NCBI RefSeq assembly: GCF_018717645.1
Contig: NZ_JAFLHG010000005.1
Coordinates: 1 to 64,000, forward strand
DNA: 64,000 nucleotides
Source of the DNA: Microbacterium flavum
GTDB lineage: Bacteria; Actinomycetota; Actinomycetes; Actinomycetales; Microbacteriaceae
Direction of reading: 5' to 3'
Positions 32,780 to 42,099 of the stretch are shown one piece after another. The notes beneath the pieces were generated by a model. That model was not told the DNA's origin, made no database searches, and was given only the letters and a program-made list of their open reading frames with translations. Both the position numbers and the translations under genes were made by a program. Each line of letters begins with the position of its first letter. Position 1 is the first letter of the stretch.

Positions 32780-33421
32780 GTGGCATCCGGAGATTCCTCC
32801 CGCGCCTACCGGTCGTCCCTTCGCGAGCGACAGGCGGACGAGACACGCCGCCGGGTCATCGAGGCAGCCGGCGTCCTGTTCTCGGCGCACGGGTTCCAGT
32901 CGACGACGATGGCCGCGATCGCTCGCGAAGCGGGGGTATCCACCGAGACGGTCAAGGCGACCGGGGGAAAGTCCGACCTCCTCATCGCCGCCTTCGAACG
33001 GACCTTCGCCGGCGTCGAGGGGGAGGCGAGCCTCACCGACACTCCGGTCGCAGGTGATCTTCTGTCCCTGTCCGACGCGGACTTCCGCGCGGGGGTCGTC
33101 GTGGCGATCGCCGGCGCGAATGCGCGCGGACACGCGCTCTGGACGGTCGTCCTGGGGGCCGCGCTCTCGGACGAAGCCGTCTCCGCCGCCCTGACCACGA
33201 TCCTCGCCAACCGCCGCGCCGACTACCGCCGTCTCGTCTCCGAACTCGCCCGGCGCGGAGCCCTCGTCGAAGACCCGGACGCCGTCGCCGACACGCTCTC
33301 CTTCCTGCTCTCCCCGGAGGGGTACCAGCACTTGGTCGTCCAATCCAGTTGGAGCGCCCCGCAGTACCGCGCCTGGCTGTGCACGATGCTGACGGCCGCG
33401 GTCGGTAGCGTGGGCGCATGA
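32780..33421 (+). CDS. TetR-family transcriptional regulator
   Basis: A GTG at 32780 opens a 213-residue protein with the TetR helix-turn-helix region (RRRVIEAAGVLFSAHGFQST, then MAAIAREAGVSTETVKATGG) and a helical ligand-binding domain. It is divergent from the glycosyltransferase gene and overlaps the next gene by four bases (ATGA), so it is co-transcribed with a membrane protein of unknown function. Confidence 0.9.
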   Translation: MASGDSSRAYRSSLRERQADETRRRVIEAAGVLFSAHGFQSTTMAAIAREAGVSTETVKATGGKSDLLIAAFERTFAGVEGEASLTDTPVAGDLLSLSDADFRAGVVVAIAGANARGHALWTVVLGAALSDEAVSAALTTILANRRADYRRLVSELARRGALVEDPDAVADTLSFLLSPEGYQHLVVQSSWSAPQYRAWLCTMLTAAVGSVGA

Positions 33422-34593
33422 GCCAGCCCGCGGCGCCCCTCCCGTTCGACGCCCGACCCCTCACCGAGCAGGTCGACCGTGCGCAGGTGCGCGCGTACGT
33501 CAGGCAGCTGCGGGCGTCGGGGCGTCTGCCCCGGCGATCGGTGACGGGCATCGTGGTCGCGGTCTTCGCCACCGTCGTCGTCCTCTTCGTCTTCTCGAAC
33601 GTCCTCACCGTGATCTTCGGGTCGTTCGGGTCGTTCGGATCGATCGCCGGATCCGGACGCCCCGCCGGCATCCTCGCGGTCATCCCCGGGATCATCCTCA
33701 TCGCGCTGCTGGTGGGCGGCGGCATCCTCGCCTGGTCCGTCGCGACAGGCCGGGTGGGAGGCACGCGCGTCTATCGGCTCGGCCGATTCGCGCAGGCCAA
33801 CGGGATGACCTGGTACCCCGAGGTCGCCACCCCGCCGCTGCCGGGGATGATCTTCGGGCTCGGCCACTCGCGCCGGGCGATCGACATCCTCCGCGGCGAG
33901 CGCCCGCGCCTCGTCGAGTTCGGGAACTACTCGTACAAGACGGGGTCGGGCAAGAACGAGTCGACGCACCGCTGGGGGTACGTCGCGGTGAAGCTCGGCA
34001 CGCCGCTCCCGCACATCGTGCTGGATGCCGTCGGCAACAACTCGTTCCTCGGCTCCAACCTTCCGGCCGCCTTCGACCGGAGCCAGCGACTGAGCCTCGA
34101 GGGCGACTTCGACCGCCACTTCGCGCTGTTCTGCCCCGAGGGATACGAGCGCGACGCCCTCTACCTCTTCACCCCCGACATCATGGCCCGCTTCGTCGAC
34201 ACCGCGGCCGCGCTCGACGTCGAGATCGTCGACGATTGGATGTTCCTCTACACGCAGCGCCAGGTCTCGACCCTCGACCCCGCGACCTGGGCGTGGCTGT
34301 TCTCCGTCGTCGCCGCCCTGCTCGGCAAACTCGATCAGTGGGAGCGCTGGCGCGACGACCGGCTGGATGCCGCGCACGCGCCCACGGGCCCAGGAGCGCC
34401 GGGCGCGCCCAGCCTCCCCTTCGCGGCGCCCTCGGCGTCTCTCCGGCCTCCGATCGGCGTCGCGCCCGAAGGACGCCGGCTGCGACGCCGCGTGCCGTGG
34501 GCGGCCATCGTCATCCTCGCCGCGATGCTGCTGTTCTTCGTGCTCACCCAGACGGGCATCCTGGCCGGGCTGTTCGGCGCGATCCTGCGCTGA
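33418..34593 (+). CDS. Membrane protein of unknown function, 391 residues
   Basis: The protein has two transmembrane helices near residues 40-105, a globular part of about 230 residues with many aromatic and acidic positions (HRWGYVAVKLG, FALFCPEGYERDALYLFTPD), and a third helix at the C-terminus (VPWAAIVILAAMLLFFVL). The globular part probably lies in the cytoplasm. It resembles hypothetical proteins of Microbacteriaceae, but no functional family was recognised. It is translationally coupled to the TetR gene. Confidence 0.75.
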   Translation: MSQPAAPLPFDARPLTEQVDRAQVRAYVRQLRASGRLPRRSVTGIVVAVFATVVVLFVFSNVLTVIFGSFGSFGSIAGSGRPAGILAVIPGIILIALLVGGGILAWSVATGRVGGTRVYRLGRFAQANGMTWYPEVATPPLPGMIFGLGHSRRAIDILRGERPRLVEFGNYSYKTGSGKNESTHRWGYVAVKLGTPLPHIVLDAVGNNSFLGSNLPAAFDRSQRLSLEGDFDRHFALFCPEGYERDALYLFTPDIMARFVDTAAALDVEIVDDWMFLYTQRQVSTLDPATWAWLFSVVAALLGKLDQWERWRDDRLDAAHAPTGPGAPGAPSLPFAAPSASLRPPIGVAPEGRRLRRRVPWAAIVILAAMLLFFVLTQTGILAGLFGAILR

Positions 34594-34605
34594 CTGCTCG
34601 GGAGC

Positions 34606-35262
34606 TCAGTCCTCGAGCGGCGGCAGCAGCCTTCGCACGAGCGCCTGCATCGGGCCCATCAGCAGCATGACGAACAGCGCGTTGTAGTTCACCGCCGGGA
34701 TCGTGATCGACACGACGAGTGCGACCGAGAACAGGATGCACATCGAGATGTCGGCCGACAGGCCGCCGCGCAGGGTGTCCGTCGAGATCTCGCCGAACTC
34801 GCGCCGGTGGCGCAGCACGTAGACGCGCTGGATCGTCGCGACGAGCGCGGTGAGGATCATGCTGCCGATGTAGATGGCCTTCGTGAGCGCGTCGTCATCC
34901 GGCATCCTGCCCGACAGCGCCGTCGCGACGGGCAACCACACGATCGAGAGCAGCCACGCCATGGAGATCCACAGGAGCGTCGTGCTCACCCGCTGGACCC
35001 CCGAGAACAGGCGCTGATGGTTGAGCCAGAACATCGCGATGATCGCGAAGCTCAACACGAAGCTCGTGAGCTGCCAGCGGTGGTCGCCGAGCCAGTCCAG
35101 CGCGGTGCCCTCGGCATCCGCGGCATCGGACACGCTCTCCATGAGCGGCAGGATCAGCAGCGTCATCGCGATCGCGACGACCGCGTCGATGAAGGCCTTC
35201 GGCCGCTCCGCGGAATAGAGCACCGGAGCGCGGCCCCGCTCCTGCACCCCCGCCCTCGTCAT
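34606..35262 (-). CDS. TMEM175/DUF1211-type membrane protein (putative potassium channel)
   Basis: The ATG at 35262 gives 218 residues and starts just before the family signature: AERPKAFIDAVVAIAMTLLI corresponds to the RxxxFxDAVxAIxxT motif of TM1 in TMEM175-like channels. Six hydrophobic segments follow, as expected for one bacterial subunit of a tetramer. The family conducts potassium in the cases tested. A longer upstream frame to 35586 is low-complexity and was not used. Confidence 0.82.
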   Translation of the reverse strand: MTRAGVQERGRAPVLYSAERPKAFIDAVVAIAMTLLILPLMESVSDAADAEGTALDWLGDHRWQLTSFVLSFAIIAMFWLNHQRLFSGVQRVSTTLLWISMAWLLSIVWLPVATALSGRMPDDDALTKAIYIGSMILTALVATIQRVYVLRHRREFGEISTDTLRGGLSADISMCILFSVALVVSITIPAVNYNALFVMLLMGPMQALVRRLLPPLED

Positions 35263-35491
35263 GGTCAGATGATAGGCGACGCCGCCACGGACGGGGGGCA
35301 CCCGCCCCGCCCCGACGCCGACGCCTCCCGACGCCGCCGCCGGCGTCTCCTCGTCCCGAAAGCAGGGCGGATCGCCCCATCCCGTCCGCCGGGGACCGCT
35401 CTCGGTCGATCCGGCCTGCTTTCGCGACACGACGAGCCTCTGACCCGGCCCGCCGGCAAGCCGGCCCGGCCGCACCCCGGACGGCGCCGCG

Positions 35492-37162
35492 TCAGCCGCG
35501 CGCGGCGCGCCAGATCTCGCGGCGGCGAGCCTGCTCGTCGGGGTCGGGCACCGGGAGGGACGCGATGAGGGTCCGCGTGTAGGCATCCTGCGGGTCGCCG
35601 AGCACCCGCGCCGTCGGCCCCTCCTCGGCGATCCGCCCCTTGTGCAGCACGATCACGCGATGGGCGAGCATGTCCACGACGGCGAGGTCGTGCGTGATGA
35701 ACAGCGTCGCGAACCCGAAGCGCTCCTGCAGCTCGGCGAACAGGTCCAGCACGCGCGCCTGCACCGAGACGTCCAGCGCGCTCGTCGGCTCGTCGGCGAT
35801 CAGCAGCTTCGGGTCGAGCGCGAGCGCCCGCGCGAGCGACGCACGCTGACGCTGGCCCCCCGAGAGCTCGTGCGGGTACCGATCGCCGAAGGCCTTCGGC
35901 AGCTGGACGGCTTCGAGCAGCTCGTCGACCTTGTCGCGGGCGGATGCCGCATCGCGCGCCCCGCCGTGGACGATGAGCGGCTCGGCGACGCACTCCGCGA
36001 CCGTCAGCAGCGGGTTGAAGCTCGTCGCCGGGTCCTGGAAGACGAACCCGAGTTCTCGACGTCGCTTGCGGAACACCCGCTCGCGCACGCCGTTCATCTC
36101 GGTGTCGAGCACGCGCAGAGAACCGCCGGCGACGGGTGTGAGGCCCGCGATCGCGCGCCCGATGGTCGTCTTCCCCGACCCCGACTCGCCGACGAGTCCG
36201 AGCACCTCCCCCGGACGGATGGCGAAGTCGATCGCGTGCACCGCGCGGAAGGTCGGGCTGCCGAGCCGGCCGGGATACTCGATCACCAGCCCCTTCGCCT
36301 CGACGACGGGCGCGATCGGGGCGCCCGTCGCATCCGTCACCGGCGGGACCGGCCGGTCGATGAGCTGCACGCGCGGCACGGCGGCCAGGAGCTTCCGGGT
36401 GTACTCGTGCCGCGGCGCGGCGAAGATCTCGCGGACGTCGCCGGTCTCGACGAGCTCACCGTCGAGCATGACGGCGACCCGGTCGGCGAGATCGGCGACG
36501 ACACCCATGTTGTGGGTGATGAGGACGACCGCCGTGCCGGTCTCGTCGCGCAGGCGTCGGAGGAGGTCGAGGATCTCGGCCTGGACCGTCACGTCCAGCG
36601 CGGTGGTCGGCTCGTCGGCGAGGATCACGCCCGGGCCGAGAGCGAGGGCCATCGCGATCACGATGCGCTGCTTCTGCCCGCCGGAGAACTGGTGCGGATA
36701 ATCGTTCACCCGACGCTCCGGCTCGGGGATGCCGACGCGGCCGAGCATCTCGATCGCCGTCCGTCGGGCCTCCTGCGCGGACACGTCCCCGTGCGCGCGG
36801 AGGCCTTCGGCGAGCTGCCAGCCCACCGTGAACACCGGGTTCAGCGCCGTGGAGGGCTCCTGGAAGATCATCGCGGCCTTGGTGCCGCGCACGTCGCGCA
36901 GCTTCTCGCCGGAGAGGCCGACGACGTCGACGCCGTCGAGGATCACGGCCCCGCGCGTCGTCGCCGTCTCGGGCAGGAGCCCGAGGATCGAGCGCGCCGT
37001 CACGGTCTTGCCGCTCCCGGACTCGCCGACGATGGCGAGGACCTCGCCCGGCCGGACGTCCAGCGACACGTCGCGCACCGCGCGCACCTCGCCGCCGTCG
37101 GTGGTGAAGGCGACGTCGAGATCGCGGATCTCAACGGCGAACTGCCCGTCGTGGGTCATCAC
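35492..37162 (-). CDS. Dipeptide/oligopeptide ABC transporter, fused DppD-DppF ATPase
   Basis: A 556-residue protein made of two complete ABC ATPase domains. The first has GESGSGKTVT, FSGGQKQRIVIA and ILADEPTTALD; the second GESGSGKTTIG, LSGGQRQRASLA and LIADEPTSALD. Each is followed by the peptide-type C-terminal extension with arms around HEYTRKLLAAVPR and QDAYTRTLIASLP. The two energise peptide uptake through the permeases encoded just upstream, whose stop it overlaps by four bases. The fused form is common in actinobacteria. Confidence 0.93.
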   Translation of the reverse strand: MMTHDGQFAVEIRDLDVAFTTDGGEVRAVRDVSLDVRPGEVLAIVGESGSGKTVTARSILGLLPETATTRGAVILDGVDVVGLSGEKLRDVRGTKAAMIFQEPSTALNPVFTVGWQLAEGLRAHGDVSAQEARRTAIEMLGRVGIPEPERRVNDYPHQFSGGQKQRIVIAMALALGPGVILADEPTTALDVTVQAEILDLLRRLRDETGTAVVLITHNMGVVADLADRVAVMLDGELVETGDVREIFAAPRHEYTRKLLAAVPRVQLIDRPVPPVTDATGAPIAPVVEAKGLVIEYPGRLGSPTFRAVHAIDFAIRPGEVLGLVGESGSGKTTIGRAIAGLTPVAGGSLRVLDTEMNGVRERVFRKRRRELGFVFQDPATSFNPLLTVAECVAEPLIVHGGARDAASARDKVDELLEAVQLPKAFGDRYPHELSGGQRQRASLARALALDPKLLIADEPTSALDVSVQARVLDLFAELQERFGFATLFITHDLAVVDMLAHRVIVLHKGRIAEEGPTARVLGDPQDAYTRTLIASLPVPDPDEQARRREIWRAARG

Positions 37163-38157
37163 TGCACCTCTCCGAGGAACTCCTGCGCGGTGGGTTCACG
37201 TTCCGCGACCGCATCGGCGGGGGTCTGCGGCGCCTTCGACCGACGCCGGGCGCGGAGCCGGGGGTCGGCGAGGTCGTTGAGGCTCTCGCCGATGAGCGTG
37301 ATGCCGAGGATCGTCAGGACGATCGCGAGACCCGGGGGGATCGCGGTCCACCAGATTCCCGAGGCGACGTCCGAGATCGACTTGTTGAGGTCGAAGCCCC
37401 ACTCCGCCGCGACCGTGGGCTGGATGCCGAAGCCGAGGAAGCCGAGCGCGGCGAGCGTCGCGATCGCCTCGGAGGCGTTGAGCGTCACGATGAGCGGGAG
37501 CGTCCGCGTCGAGTTGCGCAGCACGTGCCGGAATATGATCCGCGGGGTCGAGGCGCCGATGACCTTCGCCGATTCGACGAATGCCTCCGTCTTCACGCGT
37601 ACGACCTCGGCTCGGACGACCCGGAAGTACTGCGGGATGAACACGACGGTGATGGATGCCGCGGCCGCCATGATCCCCGGCCAGAGCCCCGACTGGCCGT
37701 TGTTGATGGCGATGGCGACGACGATCGCCAGGAGCAGCGTCGGGAACGCGTAGATGGCATCCGCCACCACGACGAGCACACGGTCGACCCAGCCGCCGAG
37801 GTAGCCCGACACCAAGCCGAGGAAGATGCCGATCACCACCGACATCGCGATCGCCACCACGACCACCATGAGGGCCGTCTGGGCACCCCAGATCACGCGG
37901 GAGAGGACGTCGTATCCGCCGACGGTCGTTCCGAGCAGGTGCGCCGCGCTCGGCGGCTGCTGCGCGCCGAAGTTGGCCCCGTCGGGCCCGGTGAGCTGGC
38001 TGTAGCTGTAGGGGGCGACCCAGGGGGCGAGGACCGCCAGCAGCACGAAGACGCCCGTGAGGACGAGGCCGGCGACGAGCATGCCGCGTTGCAGGCCCAC
38101 GCTTTGGCGGAGCTGGTGGACGACCGGAACCCGATCGATCAGAGAGCGGCGCGCCAT
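37159..38157 (-). CDS. Dipeptide/oligopeptide ABC transporter permease, DppC type
   Basis: A 332-residue inner-membrane permease with an N-terminal OppC-type helix, a large extracytoplasmic segment (YSYSQLTGPDGANFG) and the binding-protein-dependent transport domain with the EAA-loop ESAKVIGASTPRIIFRHVLRN (given as ESAKVIGAS and RIIFRHVL). The C-terminus is extended by about 30 basic residues. It lies between the DppB-type permease and the fused ATPase. Confidence 0.92.
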   Translation of the reverse strand: MARRSLIDRVPVVHQLRQSVGLQRGMLVAGLVLTGVFVLLAVLAPWVAPYSYSQLTGPDGANFGAQQPPSAAHLLGTTVGGYDVLSRVIWGAQTALMVVVVAIAMSVVIGIFLGLVSGYLGGWVDRVLVVVADAIYAFPTLLLAIVVAIAINNGQSGLWPGIMAAAASITVVFIPQYFRVVRAEVVRVKTEAFVESAKVIGASTPRIIFRHVLRNSTRTLPLIVTLNASEAIATLAALGFLGFGIQPTVAAEWGFDLNKSISDVASGIWWTAIPPGLAIVLTILGITLIGESLNDLADPRLRARRRSKAPQTPADAVAEREPTAQEFLGEVQ

Positions 38158-38158
38158 C

Positions 38159-39244
38159 TCAGTACCTCACTCGCGGGTCGATGAAGGCGGCGACGATGTC
38201 GACGATGAAGTTCGTCAGCGCGACGATGATCGCGATCATGGCCACGATGCCCTGCACGGCGACGAAGTCGCGCGCCGACAGGTAGGCGGCGAGCTGGAAG
38301 CCGAGACCCTTCCACTCGAAGGTCGTCTCGGTGAGCACCGCACCACCGAGCATCAGGGCGATCTGCAGTCCGATGACGGTGATGATCGGGATGAGCGCGG
38401 GCTTGTAGGCGTGCGTGCGCACGAGCCGGCTCTCGCGGACGCCGCGCGAGCGCGCCGCGTCGATGTACGGCATGTTGTACGTCCCGATCACGTTCGTGCG
38501 GACGAGCCGCAGGAAGATCCCCGCCGTGAGGAGCCCCAGCGTCAGGGCGGGGAGGATCGCGTGGGAGAGGACGTCGCCGACGTAGGCGGGGTTCCCGCTC
38601 GCGATGGCATCGATGAGGTAGATCCCCGTGCCGCCCTTGCGGTTCAGCGCGATCTCGGTGCGCACGCTCGCGCGCCCCGACACCGGCAGCCAGCCGAGCC
38701 ACACCGAGAAGACCAGCTTCGCGACGAGGCCGGCGAAGAAGACGGGCGTCGCGTAGAAGAGGATGGCCGACACGCGCAGCACCGCATCCGGCCACCGGTC
38801 GCGCATCGCCGCGGCGACCATGCCGAGGGGGATGCCGACGATGAAGGCCACCACGAGCGAGTAGAGCACGAGCTCGAGAGTCGCGAGGCCGTAGGTGGCG
38901 AGGACCTGGATGACCGGCTGCTTGTCGGTGATCGTGGTGCCGAAGTCGAACCGGAGGATCTGCCCGAGGTACTCGAGGTACTGGACGAAGATGTTCCGGT
39001 CGTAGCCCGCCTCGTGGATACGCTCGGCGAGCTGGTCGGCCGGGAGACGGCCGCCCAGGGCGGCGGTGATCGGATCGCCCGTCATCCGGATGAGGAAGAA
39101 GACGAGCGTGACGAGGATCAGGACGGTCGGGAAGATCAGCAGGAAGCGGATCAGGATGTAGCGGCCGAGCGAACCGCCCGAGCCGCGGCGTCGCGGCACC
39201 TGGAGAGCGGGCGGCGGCTCGGTGACCGCAGCGTCGATGGTCAT
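38159..39244 (-). CDS. Dipeptide/oligopeptide ABC transporter permease, DppB type
   Basis: A 361-residue permease with the DppB features: an N-terminal helix (LIRFLLIFPTVLILVTLVFF), a conserved DRNIFVQYLEYLGQILRFDFG segment (here seen as RNIFVQYLEYL and LRFDFGTTI), six spans and the EAA-loop AARSRGVRESRLVRTHAYK (AARSRGVRE). It forms the channel with the DppC-type subunit. A strong stem-loop separates it from the upstream binding-protein gene. Confidence 0.92.
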   Translation of the reverse strand: MTIDAAVTEPPPALQVPRRRGSGGSLGRYILIRFLLIFPTVLILVTLVFFLIRMTGDPITAALGGRLPADQLAERIHEAGYDRNIFVQYLEYLGQILRFDFGTTITDKQPVIQVLATYGLATLELVLYSLVVAFIVGIPLGMVAAAMRDRWPDAVLRVSAILFYATPVFFAGLVAKLVFSVWLGWLPVSGRASVRTEIALNRKGGTGIYLIDAIASGNPAYVGDVLSHAILPALTLGLLTAGIFLRLVRTNVIGTYNMPYIDAARSRGVRESRLVRTHAYKPALIPIITVIGLQIALMLGGAVLTETTFEWKGLGFQLAAYLSARDFVAVQGIVAMIAIIVALTNFIVDIVAAFIDPRVRY

Positions 39245-39264
39245 GGATGTCTACCTTACGGACC

Positions 39265-39301
39265 GGACCCCCGCGCGCCCGGTGAGGGCGCGCGGGGGTC
39301 C
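39265..39301 (-). terminator. Perfect 16-bp stem-loop between the peptide-binding protein and permease genes
   Basis: GGACCCCCGCGCGCCC (39265-39280) and its exact complement (39286-39301) enclose the loop GGTGA. With no U-run it would act as a partial terminator or as a 3' stabiliser of the binding-protein message, allowing more binding protein than permease, a known arrangement in ABC importers. Confidence 0.75.
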
Positions 39302-39312
39302 GAATCGATTGC

Positions 39313-40965
39313 CTACTTGGTGATCGGTGCGAAACGCAGCTTGAACGATGCGTCGAGGGTGACCCCGCTCACGTCCTTGCCGGTGACGGCCACCTGAGCA
39401 CCCTGCAGGAGCGGGACGGTCGACAGGTCGCCGGCCACCAGCTGCTGGATCTTCTCGATGTCGGCCGTACGCTTCGTGGCATCCGGCTCCACCGCCTGCT
39501 GGAGGATCAGATCGTTGACCTCGGTGTTGACGTAGTGGTTGCCGAGGAAGTTCTTCTCGAGGAAGAACGGCGTCAGGTAGTTGTCGGCGTCGGAGTAGTC
39601 CGGGAACCAGCCCAGCTGGTACGCGGGGTAGACGTCGGAGGTGCGGTCCTTGGAGTACTGCACCCACTCGGTCGACTGCAGGTCGACCTGGAACAGGCCG
39701 TCCTTCTCCAGCTGCGACTTGACGAGCGCGTACTCGTCGCCCGACGAGGGGCCGTAGTGGTCGGGGCTGTACTGCAGGCTGAGCTTGACGGGGGTCGTGA
39801 CGCCCGCAGCGGCGAGCGTCGCCTTCGCCTTCGCGGCATCCGGGCCGCCGTTCCCGTCGCCGTAGAGACCCTTCAGCGCGTCGGTCGCACCCGCGAACCC
39901 GGCGGGGACGTAGGAGTACAGCGGCGTGTAGGTGCCCTTGTAGACCTGCTCGCTGATCGCATCGCGGTCGACGAGATCGGCGACGGCCTGGCGGACGGCG
40001 AGAGCCTTGGCCGGGTCGGCCTCAGCGGTCGTCGTGCCGAACGGCTGCGTGTTGAAGTTGAACACGATGTAGCGGATCTCGCCGCCGGGACCGTCGACGA
40101 CCTTCACCGCGTCGTTGCCCTTGAGGTCATCGACGTCGGTGGCCGACAGGCTCCGGTAGGCGACGTCGATGTCGCCCTGCTGGACGGCGAGCTTGAGGTT
40201 CGACGAGTCGCCGTAGTAGCTCAGGATCACGCCGCCGTTGACCGGCGCGTCGAGAAGGCCCTTGTAGCTGTCGTTCGGGCTCAGCTCCACCGACTTGTTG
40301 AAGTCCCATGAGGTGATCTTGTACGGCCCGCCGAACGCGTCGCCGTCCACGATCGTCTGATCGGGCGTGATCGCGTCGGCAGAGAAGACCTCTTCGTCGA
40401 CGATCGCTCCGGGGAAGCTGGTGAGGATGAACGGGAAGACCTGGTCGTTGTCCGTCTTGAGGGTGAAGACGACCGTCGTGTCGTCGGGCGTGGCGACCGA
40501 GTCGAGGTTGTAGAGCAGGCTCGACGCGCCGTTCGGGTCGGCGATCTTGAGGTTGCGCTCGAACGAGAACTTCACGTCCGACGAGGTGAGGTCGTGGCCG
40601 TTGGACCACTTCAGGCCGGCGGGCAGCTTCACCGTGTACTCGTTCGGCGCGGTGAACTCGGCCGACTCGGCGAGGTCGGGGACGACCTCGGTGGAGTTGT
40701 AGTCGGTGTTCACGAGGTAGGGGAACACCTGCGTCTGCACGGCCAGGGATCCGTTGTCGTAGGAGCCGGCCGGGTCGAGGGTCGTGACCTTGTCGGTGGT
40801 GCCGACGATGATGGGCGTGCCGGGGCCCTCGCCGCCGCCGGAGGCGCCGCCGGTCGTGCCGCCGCCGGAGCAGCCGGCGAGAAGGAGCGTCGCGACGCCG
40901 AGCGCCGATGCGGCGCCGAGAAGGCGCGTCCGTGCGGACCCGCCTCGGATGTCATGCAGTGCCAT
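39313..40965 (-). CDS. Peptide-type ABC transporter substrate-binding lipoprotein (family 5)
   Basis: A 550-residue lipoprotein with signal peptide and lipobox LLAGC near residue 32, followed by a Gly/Ser linker and the family-5 fold: TLDPAGSYDNGSLAVQTQVF, then KFSFERNLK, FGGPYKI and VRQAVADLVDRDAI. It captures the substrate and delivers it to the DppBC-type channel. The substrate is probably a di- or oligopeptide, but nickel, sugars or opines are possible in this family. Confidence 0.93.
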   Translation of the reverse strand: MALHDIRGGSARTRLLGAASALGVATLLLAGCSGGGTTGGASGGGEGPGTPIIVGTTDKVTTLDPAGSYDNGSLAVQTQVFPYLVNTDYNSTEVVPDLAESAEFTAPNEYTVKLPAGLKWSNGHDLTSSDVKFSFERNLKIADPNGASSLLYNLDSVATPDDTTVVFTLKTDNDQVFPFILTSFPGAIVDEEVFSADAITPDQTIVDGDAFGGPYKITSWDFNKSVELSPNDSYKGLLDAPVNGGVILSYYGDSSNLKLAVQQGDIDVAYRSLSATDVDDLKGNDAVKVVDGPGGEIRYIVFNFNTQPFGTTTAEADPAKALAVRQAVADLVDRDAISEQVYKGTYTPLYSYVPAGFAGATDALKGLYGDGNGGPDAAKAKATLAAAGVTTPVKLSLQYSPDHYGPSSGDEYALVKSQLEKDGLFQVDLQSTEWVQYSKDRTSDVYPAYQLGWFPDYSDADNYLTPFFLEKNFLGNHYVNTEVNDLILQQAVEPDATKRTADIEKIQQLVAGDLSTVPLLQGAQVAVTGKDVSGVTLDASFKLRFAPITK

Positions 40966-41120
40966 ACGTGTTACCTCTGCTGTGTGGAAGGGCGACCTCG
41001 CAGGGTGACGAGGTCATTCCGCCATCTTCGACCGGGCGCGTCTCGCGCGCACCTCCCGGCGCCCATTCGTAACGAGACTGAAACCGAGTGTCACCCCCCG
41101 TGCGACTCGCTCGGGCCACC

Positions 41121-41136
41121 CGTGACGAATGTCACG
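41121..41136. promoter_or_regulatory. 16-bp inverted repeat upstream of the ABC-2/two-component operon
   Basis: CGTGAC-GAAT-GTCACG forms a perfect 6-bp palindrome with a four-base centre, 58 bases before the ABC ATPase start. NarL/DesR-type regulators bind such inverted repeats, so it is a candidate site for the response regulator at the end of this operon. Confidence 0.4.
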
Positions 41137-41193
41137 GCGGCATCGTGACGGGCGTGTGAGGCTCGCCGTGCCCGCCGCGGGCAGAGTCGAGAC

Positions 41194-42099
41194 ATGGACC
41201 AGAACCAGGGAATCCTCGCGGTGGACGCCGCAGGACTGCGCAAGAGCTTCGGTGCGGTGCGAGCGGTCGAGGGGGTGGACCTGCGGGTGCGCCCGGGCGA
41301 GATCGTCGCCTTCCTCGGGCCCAACGGCGCCGGCAAGACGACGACCATCGACATGCTCCTCGGGCTGTCGGATCCGGACGAGGGGGCGGTGCGGATCTTC
41401 GGCGAGAGCCCCCGCGCGGCGATCGCGCACGGACTCGTCTCGGCCGTGCTCCAGACCGGCGGACTGCTCAAGGACCTCACCGTCCGCGAGACGCTCGCCC
41501 TGACGGCGAGCCTCTTCGCCGACACCCGTCCCCTCGACGAGGTCCTGCAACGGGCGGGCATCGCCGAGATCGCGAACCGTCGCGTGGGTCTGTGCTCGGG
41601 CGGCCAGCAGCAGCGGCTGCGCTTCGCGATGGCGCTGCTGAGCGACCCGGGCCTCCTGATCCTCGACGAGCCGACCACCGGCATGGACGTCGAGGGGCGG
41701 CGCGCATTCTGGAGCGCGATCCGGGCGGACGCCGCGCGCGGACGCACCGTGCTGTTCGCGACGCACTACCTGGACGAGGCGGACGAGTACGCCGACCGGA
41801 TCGTCCTGATGACCCGGGGAGGCATCGTCGCCGACGGGACGACCTCCGAGATCAAGAACCTCGTGTCGGGCCGGATCGTCCGCGCCACGCTGCCGCAGGC
41901 CGACCCCGCCGCCCTCGCGGCCCTGCCCGCCGTGGACGACGTCGAGTTCGCCGGTGACCGGGTCACCATCCACACGAAGGACTCGGATGCCGTGGTCCGC
42001 CATCTCCTCACCTCCACACCCGCCCACGACGTCGAAGTGACCGCCCAGAACCTCGAGAGCGTGTTCCTCGCCCTCACGTCCGAAGGAGCATCCGCATGA
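41194..42099 (+). CDS. ABC-2 type transporter ATPase
   Basis: A 301-residue single-domain ATPase of the drug-exporter (DrrA/CcmA) group: Walker A GPNGAGKTT, Q-loop region VLQTGGLLKDLT, signature CSGGQQQRL, Walker B LLILDEPTTGMD and H-loop ATHYLDEADEYA. The last 80 residues form the usual C-terminal domain. It is translationally coupled (ATGA) to the permease gene and is followed by a DesK/DesR-like pair, a layout typical of envelope-stress or antibiotic-export systems. Confidence 0.93.
   Translation: MDQNQGILAVDAAGLRKSFGAVRAVEGVDLRVRPGEIVAFLGPNGAGKTTTIDMLLGLSDPDEGAVRIFGESPRAAIAHGLVSAVLQTGGLLKDLTVRETLALTASLFADTRPLDEVLQRAGIAEIANRRVGLCSGGQQQRLRFAMALLSDPGLLILDEPTTGMDVEGRRAFWSAIRADAARGRTVLFATHYLDEADEYADRIVLMTRGGIVADGTTSEIKNLVSGRIVRATLPQADPAALAALPAVDDVEFAGDRVTIHTKDSDAVVRHLLTSTPAHDVEVTAQNLESVFLALTSEGASA

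Noticed and set aside
34606..35586. Longer TMEM175-like frame starting at 35586
   Set aside because: The extension is low-complexity and Pro/Arg/Gly-rich, overlapping the end of the ABC ATPase gene; the family begins at 35262.
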